Assembly: GCA_043759735.1 (NCBI GenBank)
Contig: JAYUQC010000104.1
Span: 14,285 to 78,284 of the forward strand
DNA: 64,000 bases
Direction of reading: 5' to 3'
DNA from: CAISIP01 sp043759735
GTDB lineage: Bacteria > Pseudomonadota > Gammaproteobacteria > Burkholderiales > Burkholderiaceae_C
The first letter of the stretch is position 1, and every line of letters starts with the position of its first letter. Below are positions 46,029 to 53,249 of the stretch, piece by piece. The notes under the pieces were generated by a model that was not told where the DNA came from, did no database searches, and was given only the letters and a program-made list of their open reading frames with translations. A program made the translations under genes and the position numbers.

Positions 46029-46970
46029 ATGAACCTGCTTGGCTCGCTCCGGTACTTGGTTGCACTCGATGCGCACAGGCATTTCGGACGCGCGGCGCAG
46101 GCCTGCCACATCACCCAGCCGGCGCTGTCCAATGCGCTGCGCGCGATGGAAAAGGAGTTCGGCTGCGCCATCGTGCTGCGCGGGCGCACCTATGTGGGAC
46201 TGACGCCTGAAGGGCAGCGGGTGCTGGCCAGTGCGCGGCGCATGCTGCATGAGCGCGAGCTGCTGCGCCAGGACCTCGACTCGGGTATCGACAACCCGCG
46301 CGGTGCCTTGCGGATCGGCTCCATCCCGACCGCCATGCCGATCGCGGCCCGGTTCGCGGCCCGGTTGCATGCACGCTATCCCGGCATCACGCCCGCCGTC
46401 TTGTCGCTCAGTTCGCCGGAGATCGAGACCGGCCTGGATAACCTGGATCTGGATCTGGGGCTGGGATACCCCGACCGACTGCTACCTCTGGGCCTGCGGC
46501 TGCGGGTATTGCCCCAGTATGCCGAACACTATTTCCTGCTGCGTCGCAGTGCCACCCTCAACGCGGATGAATTGCCCCTGGGCGCGCCGATCACCTGGGC
46601 GAAGGCAGCCGACCTGCCGCTGTGCCTGCTGACACCGGACATGCATAACCGCACCTTGATCGACGGCGCGTTCGCACAGGCGGGTGTCACGGTGCGACCG
46701 GCGATGGAGACCAATTCCATCGTGACCTTGGCGCTCAGCGCGGCCAACGGCGAGGTGTGCAGCGTGATGCCTGGCGCGCTGGTGGCAGCGTTTCGCAACT
46801 ACCGCAATCTGGAGGCTTTGCCGCTGATCGAGCCGACCTTGCATACGCCCGTTGGATTCATGGTCCAGGCCAATGACCAGCCGTCGCGCACGCTGACAGC
46901 GGCGATCGCGATGGCGCAGCAATCGGGCTGGCTCGAGCATGTTGCGGCCAACAGTGGCAGTTTGGCGTAA
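46029..46970 (+). CDS. LysR-type regulator, probably of the NAD-linked formate dehydrogenase (FdsR-like)
   Basis: 313-residue LysR-family regulator. The winged helix-turn-helix is at about 1-60 (RYLVALDAHRHFGRAAQACH, then ITQPALSNALRAMEKEF), and the effector domain covers about 90-300. In Cupriavidus a LysR protein (FdsR) controls the soluble formate dehydrogenase genes; this gene stands directly upstream of the equivalent genes, in the same direction, so the same role is likely. A LysR-type dyad lies in the following spacer. Formate or a metabolite of it may be the effector; unproven. Confidence 0.8.
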   Translation: MNLLGSLRYLVALDAHRHFGRAAQACHITQPALSNALRAMEKEFGCAIVLRGRTYVGLTPEGQRVLASARRMLHERELLRQDLDSGIDNPRGALRIGSIPTAMPIAARFAARLHARYPGITPAVLSLSSPEIETGLDNLDLDLGLGYPDRLLPLGLRLRVLPQYAEHYFLLRRSATLNADELPLGAPITWAKAADLPLCLLTPDMHNRTLIDGAFAQAGVTVRPAMETNSIVTLALSAANGEVCSVMPGALVAAFRNYRNLEALPLIEPTLHTPVGFMVQANDQPSRTLTAAIAMAQQSGWLEHVAANSGSLA

Positions 46971-47316
46971 GTTCGCACGAACCTGCGGTAGTCGTGCCAA
47001 CGGCGGACGGGCCGAGCGGGTGGTGGTCAGGATTCAGGCTTTGAATCGCCCAGTGTGCCGATTCAATTGGACCTGATCCGGCCCCGCGACGATACTGGTC
47101 TGGTTGCCGGTGTCCGAAAGCCGGAGATCGCACAGGAGATGGCAGCGCCGCGCGTGTCCGACACTGCGGTTGCCTGCGTGTCTGCTTTGCGCGGGCCATG
47201 GTGGTCCAGACGCTTCGCCGCATCGTTCTGGCGACAGCGCGCCGCCTGAAAGGCGCCGGCTGTTCCGATTCCGTTGTTCATTGCTGCTGCAAGCGCGGCA
47301 TTTCTTGTGAGACACC
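46971..47316 (+). other. 346-base spacer upstream of the formate dehydrogenase genes
   Basis: No protein gene is supported here. It contains a short palindrome GTTCGCACGAAC (46971-46982) straight after the regulator's stop, the LysR-type dyad (47031-47047) and a possible sigma-70 promoter, TTGGAC (47067-47072) and GATACT (47091-47096) with 18-base spacing. The stretch from about 47100 to 47316 would be a long untranslated leader. I see no riboswitch-like structure I can name. Confidence 0.45.
47031..47065 (+). promoter_or_regulatory. LysR-type binding dyad and half-site
   Basis: GATTCA-N5-TGAATC (47031-47047) is an exact 6-bp dyad containing the LysR pattern T-N11-A. A second GATTCA (47060-47065) follows 12 bases later and abuts a possible -35 box (TTGGAC, 47067-47072). 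The recognition site plus activation half-site arrangement is typical of LysR-controlled promoters. Binding of the adjacent regulator is inference. Confidence 0.5.
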
Positions 47317-49125
47317 ATGAGCCTTGCTGGTCCATCCCCCACTGCAACCGTCGTCCCCCTGGGCAGTGTGGACGACATGCGTGAGCGGATACGGCGCAAG
47401 CGCCAGCTCAAGGGTCGCCAGGTCGATGCCCGGGCATTGGCCGAGGTGCGCGCATTGGTCGGCGTGCCCGATGCAGCCGGCCACCGACGCGACCTGCTGA
47501 TCGAGTTCCTGCACCGGCTCAACGACAGCTACCGCTGCTTGCACGATCACCACCTGGTGGCGCTGGCTGCCGACATGCGCATCGGCATGGCCGAGGTATA
47601 CGAAGTGGCCACTTTTTACCACCATTTCGAGGTCGTCAACTCCGGCGGGGCGACGCCCGGCCTGACGGTGCGCGTCTGCGATGGGCTCAGTTGCACCATG
47701 GCGGGTGCCGCCGATCTGCTGGTGCGCTTGCCCACCATCCTCGGTGCCGATGTGCGGGTCATTGCAGCGCCCTGCGTGGGTCGCTGCGAGCAGGCTCCGG
47801 TGGCCGTGGTACATCAGAATCCATTGCCGCACGCCAGTGTCGAGTTGGTTGCAGGTGCCGTGCGGGATGGAGCCAGCGTGCATCCGGCCGCTGCCGGCGA
47901 CGGCAGTTTCGATGCGCCGGCACGGGCCCAGACCAGTGTGTCCTGCGGCGCGGTGGATACCAGCGTTGCGCCGCCCTATGTGGGGCTGCAGGCCTATCGT
48001 GGCGTCGCAGGTTATCGGCTCCTGGCGGCCTTGATGGGCGGCCAGGAGGAAGCCGAAAGGGTGATCCAGGCGATGGAGAACTCCGGATTGCGCGGTTTGG
48101 GCGGCGCCGGCTTCCCGGCCGGGCGCAAGTGGCGCATCGTGCGCGGGCACACCGGCCCGCGCACGATGGCCGTCAACATCGACGAGGGTGAACCGGGCAC
48201 CTTCAAGGATCGCACCTACCTGGAGCGCGACCCGCACCGCTTTCTCGAGGGCATGCTGGTGGCGGCGCAAGTCGTGGGCATCGATGCGTGCTACATCTAT
48301 CTGCGCGATGAATACCATGGCTGCCGCGCCATTCTGCAGGCCGAGATCGCCGCCCTGCGAGCTGACGCCCCGTTTGCGCTGCCGCTGATCGAATTGCGGC
48401 GCGGCGCCGGTGCCTACATCTGCGGCGAGGAGTCGGCGATGATCGAAAGCATCGAGGGCAAGCGCGGCGAACCCCGCATGCGTCCGCCCTATATCGCCGA
48501 GGTGGGACTTTTCGGCCGGCCGACGCTGCAGCACAATTTCGAGACCCTGTACTGGGTGCGCGATATCGTCGAAAAGGGCCCCGAGTGGTTTGCCAGCTTC
48601 GGGCGCAACGGCCGCAAGGGACTGCGCTCGTTCAGCGTGAGCGGCCGCGTCAAGTCGCCCGGTGTCAAGCTGGCGCCGGCCGGCATCAGTGCGCGCGAGC
48701 TGGTGGACGAATATTGCGGCGGCATGCAAGATGGTCTGGAACTCTATGCCTACCTGCCCGGTGGCGCCTCGGGCGGCATCCTGCCGGCCAGCCTGGCGCA
48801 CCTGCCGCTGGATTTCGATACCCTGCAGCCATACGGCTGCTTCATCGGCTCGGCGGCGGTGATTGTGCTCGGCCAGCACGACAAGGCGCGCGATGCCGCT
48901 TTGAACCTGATGCGTTTCTTCGCGCATGAAAGTTGTGGCCAATGCACGCCATGCCGCGTCGGAACCGCCAAGGCGGTGCGGCTGATGCAGGCGCCCCAGT
49001 GGGACAACGACACGCTCGAAGACCTGAACCAGGTGATGGTCGATGCATCCATCTGCGGCCTGGGCCAGGCGGCGCCCAATCCGGTGCGCAGCGTCCAGAG
49101 GTATTTTGCGCAGGAGATCGGCTGA
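47317..49125 (+). CDS. NAD-dependent formate dehydrogenase beta subunit (NuoE-NuoF fusion)
   Basis: 602-residue diaphorase subunit that passes electrons from the catalytic subunit to NAD+. The N-terminal NuoE-like thioredoxin-fold part binds a [2Fe-2S] with C121, C126, C153 and C157 (CDGLSC and CVGRC). The NuoF-like part starts about 220, with the FMN/NAD loop GLRGLGGAGFPAGRKW (257-272), GAYICGEESA and the 4Fe-4S site ESCGQCTPC (C540, C543, C546). In Cupriavidus-type FdsG/FdsB these are separate proteins; a fusion is known for Methylorubrum Fdh1. The stop touches the alpha-subunit ATG directly, so the subunits are cotranslated. Confidence 0.92.
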   Translation: MSLAGPSPTATVVPLGSVDDMRERIRRKRQLKGRQVDARALAEVRALVGVPDAAGHRRDLLIEFLHRLNDSYRCLHDHHLVALAADMRIGMAEVYEVATFYHHFEVVNSGGATPGLTVRVCDGLSCTMAGAADLLVRLPTILGADVRVIAAPCVGRCEQAPVAVVHQNPLPHASVELVAGAVRDGASVHPAAAGDGSFDAPARAQTSVSCGAVDTSVAPPYVGLQAYRGVAGYRLLAALMGGQEEAERVIQAMENSGLRGLGGAGFPAGRKWRIVRGHTGPRTMAVNIDEGEPGTFKDRTYLERDPHRFLEGMLVAAQVVGIDACYIYLRDEYHGCRAILQAEIAALRADAPFALPLIELRRGAGAYICGEESAMIESIEGKRGEPRMRPPYIAEVGLFGRPTLQHNFETLYWVRDIVEKGPEWFASFGRNGRKGLRSFSVSGRVKSPGVKLAPAGISARELVDEYCGGMQDGLELYAYLPGGASGGILPASLAHLPLDFDTLQPYGCFIGSAAVIVLGQHDKARDAALNLMRFFAHESCGQCTPCRVGTAKAVRLMQAPQWDNDTLEDLNQVMVDASICGLGQAAPNPVRSVQRYFAQEIG

Positions 49126-52062
49126 ATGAACGCCCCTGCAAAGACAGCCGAAGTGACGGTCCACACCATCCGCTTCTCGCTCAACGACCAGTCGCTCGAA
49201 GCGTTCGACGGCGAGTCGATCCTGAGCGCTGCCAAGCGCCACGGCGTCGACATTCCGCACCTGTGCTTCAAGGATGGCTATCGCGCCGATGGCAACTGCC
49301 GGGCCTGCATGGTCGAGATCGACGGCGAACGCACGCTGGCACCGAGCTGCTGCCGCAATGTCAGTGCCGGCATGCAGGTGCGCAGTGACAGCGAGCGCGC
49401 CGTCAAGAGCCAGCGCATGGTGCTGGAGATGCTGCTGTCGGACATGCCCGAGCAGGGCTACAAATGGAACGACGCCCGGGGCGCACAACCCCACGGCGAA
49501 CTCAGCGACTGGGCGGCGCGGCTGGACGTGGCGGTGCGCCCGGCACTGAAAGCTCTGCGGCGCGAACAGCCAGTGGCCGACCTGTCGCATCCGGCGATGG
49601 CGGTCAACCTGGACGCCTGCATCCAGTGCAACCGCTGCGTGCGTGCCTGCCGCGAGGAACAGGTCAACGATGTGATCGGTTATGCGATGCGCGGCTCGCA
49701 CAGCGCCATCGTGTTCGATCTGGACGACGCGATGGGCGACAGCAGCTGCGTCGCCTGCGGTGAGTGCGTGCAGGCCTGCCCGACCGGCGCGCTGGCGCCC
49801 AAGACCCAAATCGGCTCCCAGGTGGTCGACAAGAAGGTCGATTCCGTGTGTCCGTTTTGCGGCGTCGGTTGCCTGCTGACCTACAACGTCAAGGACAACC
49901 GCATCGTCAGCGTCGATGGCCGCGACGGACCGGCCAACCACAGCCGCCTGTGTGTCAAGGGGCGTTTCGGCTATGACTATGCGCACCATGCACAGCGCCT
50001 GACGCAGCCGTTGATTCGCAAGCCAGGCATGGCCAAGGATCCGGCTACCGCGCCACAGCCGGGCCACTGGCAATCGGTGTTTCGCACGGCAAGCTGGGAC
50101 GAGGCGCTGGATCTGGCCGCTGGCAAGCTGCGCGCGCTGCGCGATGGCCATGGCGCCAAGTCGCTGGCCGGCTTCGGTTCGGCCAAGGGCAGCAACGAGG
50201 AGGCCTATCTGTTCCAGAAGCTGGTGCGGACCGGTTTTGGCTCCAACAACGTCGACCACTGCACCCGGTTGTGCCATGCATCGAGCGTCGCGGCGCTGCT
50301 CGAGGGCGTGGGCTCGGGCGCGGTCAGCAACCAGGTCAACGATGTCGAGCATGCCGGCCTGGTGCTGGTGATCGGCTCCAATCCGACCAGCAACCATCCG
50401 GTGGCCGCCACCTGGATGAAGAACGCGGCCAAAAAGGGCATGAAGATCGTGCTGGCCGATCCGCGCATCACCGACATCGGCAAGCATGCGTGGCGCACCT
50501 TGCAGTTCAAGCCCGATACCGATGTGGCGATGCTCAATGCGTTGATCCACACCATCATCGACGAGGACCTGGTGGACCAGGAATTCGTGCGCGATCGTGC
50601 GAGCAACTTCGAGGCCTTGCGCGAGAACGTCAAGGCCTACAGCCCGGAGGCGATGGCGCCGATCTGCGGCATCGATGCCCAGACCCTGCGCGAGGTGGCA
50701 CGCGAATACGCGCGGCCTGCGGGTTCCACGCCGGGCAATGTCAAGGGTTCGATGATCCTGTGGGGCATGGGCATCAGCCAGCATGTGCACGGCACCGACA
50801 ACGCGCGCTGCCTGATTGCGCTGGCCACCGTGGCCGGACAGATCGGCAAGCCCGGCTCCGGCCTGCATCCGCTGCGCGGGCAGAACAATGTGCAAGGTGC
50901 CAGCGACGCCGGCCTGATCCCGATGATGTTCCCCAACTACCAGCGTGTGACCAGCCCGCTCGCCCATGCCTGGTTCGAGGACTTCTGGGGCAGCACCCTG
51001 GACGACAAACCGGGCTACACCGTGGTCGAGATCATGCACAAGGCCCTGGCACCGGATGACGATCCGCACAAGGTGCGCGGCATGTACATCATGGGCGAGA
51101 ACCCGGCCATGAGCGACCCCGACCTGAACCATGCCCGGCATGCGCTGGCCAGCCTGGAGCACCTGGTGGTACAGGACATCTTCATGACCGAGACCGCCTG
51201 GCTGGCCGACGTGGTGCTGCCGGCGACCGCCTGGCCGGAGAAGACCGGCACGGTCAGCAACACGGACCGCATGGTGCAACTCGGGCGCCAGGCGACCGAC
51301 CCGCCGGGCGAGGCGCGGGCCGATCTGTGGATCATCCAGCAGTTGGGGCAACGCCTGGGCGCCCATGCACCGCGCGCCGGCGCCGCGTCCGCCGCCGAAC
51401 CCGGCGCGACGGGCCCGTCCTGGAACTACGCCGGCGAGCACCATGGTGTCGCTGCGGTCTACGAGGAAATGCGCCAGGCCATGCATGCGGCCATCGCCGG
51501 CATCAGCTGGGAGCGGCTGCAGCGCGATTCGAGCGTGACCTATCCCTGCCTGGATCGGGATGATCCCGGGCAGCCGACCGTGTTCATCGACCGCTTCCCC
51601 ACCGAGGACGGTCGGGTCAAACTGGTGCCGGCCGATATCATCCCGGCCGATGAGCGGCCCGATGCCGAATTCCCGTTCGTGCTGATTACCGGTCGCCAAC
51701 TGGAGCACTGGCATACCGGCAGCATGACCCGGCGCTCGGAAGTGCTCGACGCGCTCGAACCCATGGCCACTGCCTCGATGTGTGGTGCGGATTTGCAGGC
51801 CCTGGGCGTGTCGGCAGGTGACGTGATCACGGTGCGATCGCGTCGCGGCGAAGTGGCGATTCATCTGCGGCGCGATGACGGAACGCCGCGCGGGGCGGTG
51901 TTCATTCCGTTTGCCTATTACGAAGCCGCGGCGAACCTGCTGACCAATGCGGCACTCGATCCGGTCGGCAAGATACCGGAATTCAAGTACTGCGCGGTCG
52001 CCGTCACCCGTGGCGGCATGCTGCGCAGCGCGGCCGGTTACGGTTCGGGTGCCCTGGCCTGA
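49126..52062 (+). CDS. NAD-dependent formate dehydrogenase alpha (catalytic) subunit
   Basis: 978-residue cytosolic molybdenum- or tungsten-bis-MGD formate dehydrogenase. The NuoG-like N-terminus has a [2Fe-2S] domain (C47, C58, C61, C75/76), then two ferredoxin-type 4Fe-4S sites (C165-C175 and C208-C218). The oxidoreductase part begins with CPFCGVGC (C242, C245, C249, C276). The metal ligand and catalytic pair is Cys383-His384 in HCTRLCHAS; it uses cysteine, not selenocysteine. No signal peptide. The best-known relatives are Fds/Fdh1 enzymes, which also reduce CO2 in vitro. A metal choice between Mo and W cannot be read from the sequence. Confidence 0.94.
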   Translation: MNAPAKTAEVTVHTIRFSLNDQSLEAFDGESILSAAKRHGVDIPHLCFKDGYRADGNCRACMVEIDGERTLAPSCCRNVSAGMQVRSDSERAVKSQRMVLEMLLSDMPEQGYKWNDARGAQPHGELSDWAARLDVAVRPALKALRREQPVADLSHPAMAVNLDACIQCNRCVRACREEQVNDVIGYAMRGSHSAIVFDLDDAMGDSSCVACGECVQACPTGALAPKTQIGSQVVDKKVDSVCPFCGVGCLLTYNVKDNRIVSVDGRDGPANHSRLCVKGRFGYDYAHHAQRLTQPLIRKPGMAKDPATAPQPGHWQSVFRTASWDEALDLAAGKLRALRDGHGAKSLAGFGSAKGSNEEAYLFQKLVRTGFGSNNVDHCTRLCHASSVAALLEGVGSGAVSNQVNDVEHAGLVLVIGSNPTSNHPVAATWMKNAAKKGMKIVLADPRITDIGKHAWRTLQFKPDTDVAMLNALIHTIIDEDLVDQEFVRDRASNFEALRENVKAYSPEAMAPICGIDAQTLREVAREYARPAGSTPGNVKGSMILWGMGISQHVHGTDNARCLIALATVAGQIGKPGSGLHPLRGQNNVQGASDAGLIPMMFPNYQRVTSPLAHAWFEDFWGSTLDDKPGYTVVEIMHKALAPDDDPHKVRGMYIMGENPAMSDPDLNHARHALASLEHLVVQDIFMTETAWLADVVLPATAWPEKTGTVSNTDRMVQLGRQATDPPGEARADLWIIQQLGQRLGAHAPRAGAASAAEPGATGPSWNYAGEHHGVAAVYEEMRQAMHAAIAGISWERLQRDSSVTYPCLDRDDPGQPTVFIDRFPTEDGRVKLVPADIIPADERPDAEFPFVLITGRQLEHWHTGSMTRRSEVLDALEPMATASMCGADLQALGVSAGDVITVRSRRGEVAIHLRRDDGTPRGAVFIPFAYYEAAANLLTNAALDPVGKIPEFKYCAVAVTRGGMLRSAAGYGSGALA

Positions 52063-52114
52063 TCCGACCCCTGGCCGGTGCGGGTCGGGGTGATCCGCTA
52101 CATTGCGGGTAACC

Positions 52115-52672
52115 ATGCCTATATCCCGCCCCGTCCGACACGTCGCCGTCATCATGCGCCGCCAGCGTATCGATGGCCCGATGCGCCGTTGGCAACCATG
52201 GCGCTGGGTGCTGGACGCGGTCGTGGAGAACGAGGCCGCATTCGGCGTCGAGCCCAGGCTGCTGGTCCAGGACGCAGACTCGCAGTGCTGGCTGCACCCT
52301 GGCTTCGAGGTCGAGCTGTTTCGCGATGACGCCGAGGGTTATTTCCTCAATGCCACGACCGATGCACCCTGCTGGTTCGTGTTATGGCGCATGCAGGAGT
52401 CCGCGCCCGTCGGTGTCGATCCGATGCCGCTGCCGTGCAAGGTGTCGCTGAGCTACCATGACGCCGGTCGCTGGCTCGACGCGCAGGAGACGGTCGAGCA
52501 GGTACCGGCGCCGCCCGATGTCATTGCCTGGTTGCGCGCGTTTGTCGATGCATACCATGTGATTGAACCCAAGCGGCGCCAGCGTCCTGAGAGTTTCCGC
52601 TCGCTGAGCGACCGGTTTGGCAACCCGGCATCGGTCAGCACCGGCAAGAAGTCCGGGGGCGGCCATGGCTGA
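52115..52672 (+). CDS. DUF3305 protein of formate dehydrogenase region
   Basis: 185-residue protein of the DUF3305 type: HVAVIMRRQRIDGPMRRWQP start, a WRWVLDAVV helix, then CWLHPGFEVELFRDDAEGYF and CWFVLWRM. No signal peptide or metal motif. The family occurs in formate dehydrogenase clusters of betaproteobacteria with DUF3306, a polyferredoxin and a TorD-like chaperone. Function unknown; a maturation role is inferred from context. The ATG at 52115 is preferred to a TTG at 52103. Its end overlaps the next gene by 8 bases. Confidence 0.8.
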   Translation: MPISRPVRHVAVIMRRQRIDGPMRRWQPWRWVLDAVVENEAAFGVEPRLLVQDADSQCWLHPGFEVELFRDDAEGYFLNATTDAPCWFVLWRMQESAPVGVDPMPLPCKVSLSYHDAGRWLDAQETVEQVPAPPDVIAWLRAFVDAYHVIEPKRRQRPESFRSLSDRFGNPASVSTGKKSGGGHG

Positions 52673-53249
52673 GGGTTTCCTGGGCCGCTGGTCGCAGCGC
52701 AAGCGGGCTGCGCGCGAGGGCCGTGGGGTGGAGCAGGCCGGACCGGGGCCGGTGGCAGCCGCTGCGGTCGCCATGCCATCGGCGCGCCCGAACGCCGGTG
52801 AACCGGCGCTGGCAGAGCCCGGCGCGAAGGTCCAGCCGAGCGACGATGGGCCCCGGTCCGAGGCCCCTTTGCCCTCGATGCAGGATGTGCAGGCGCTGCA
52901 CGCGGACTCGGACTTCAAGCCCTTCGTCGCGCGCGCCGTCGCGCCCGAGGTTCGCAACGCCGCGATGAAGAAACTGTTTGCCGATCCGCATTTCAACGTG
53001 ATGGACGGCCTGGATACCTACATCGACGACTATTCGCTGCCCGATCCGCTGCCCGAATCGATGTTGCGCAAGATGGCGAGCGCGAAATTCCTGCAACTGT
53101 TCGATCAGGACAAGCCCGAGGACGGCGCCACGGCAAGGACTGACGACCTTGTCGAGACGCCACAGCCGGCGCAGACCGCAGCGCAGGCTGACCCGCCCGG
53201 CTCGCCAACCGATTACCCTGAACCCGATGCAACGGACCCCCGAACATGA
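52665..53249 (+). CDS. DUF3306 protein of formate dehydrogenase region
   Basis: 194-residue protein. The N-terminal signature FLGRWSQRKRAAREG (about 4-18) is typical of DUF3306. A Pro/Ala-rich stretch runs to about 60. A helical core follows, FKPFVARAVAPEVRNAAMKK, ADPHFNVMDGLDTYIDDYS and PLPESMLRKMASAKFL. The tail is acidic and Pro/Ala-rich. No cofactor motif. The start overlaps the DUF3305 gene by 8 bases and the stop overlaps the polyferredoxin gene by 4, so all three are made together. Function unknown. Confidence 0.82.
   Translation: MAEGFLGRWSQRKRAAREGRGVEQAGPGPVAAAAVAMPSARPNAGEPALAEPGAKVQPSDDGPRSEAPLPSMQDVQALHADSDFKPFVARAVAPEVRNAAMKKLFADPHFNVMDGLDTYIDDYSLPDPLPESMLRKMASAKFLQLFDQDKPEDGATARTDDLVETPQPAQTAAQADPPGSPTDYPEPDATDPRT

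Noticed and set aside
47201..47220. Possible sigma-54 promoter (GG-N10-GC) upstream of the NAD-linked formate dehydrogenase
   Set aside because: Only the dinucleotide spacing fits; the -24 and -12 hexamers are poor and such spacing occurs often by chance in GC-rich DNA.
50272..50274. Search for selenocysteine (in-frame TGA) at the formate dehydrogenase active sites
   Set aside because: Both catalytic subunits have ordinary cysteine codons (TGC at 50272-50274 and at 60805-60807).
47278..52155. Very long open frame on the minus strand opposite the formate dehydrogenase genes
   Set aside because: It mirrors the codon pattern of the plus-strand genes in GC-rich DNA, shows no recognisable domain, and the plus-strand proteins have complete cofactor motifs.
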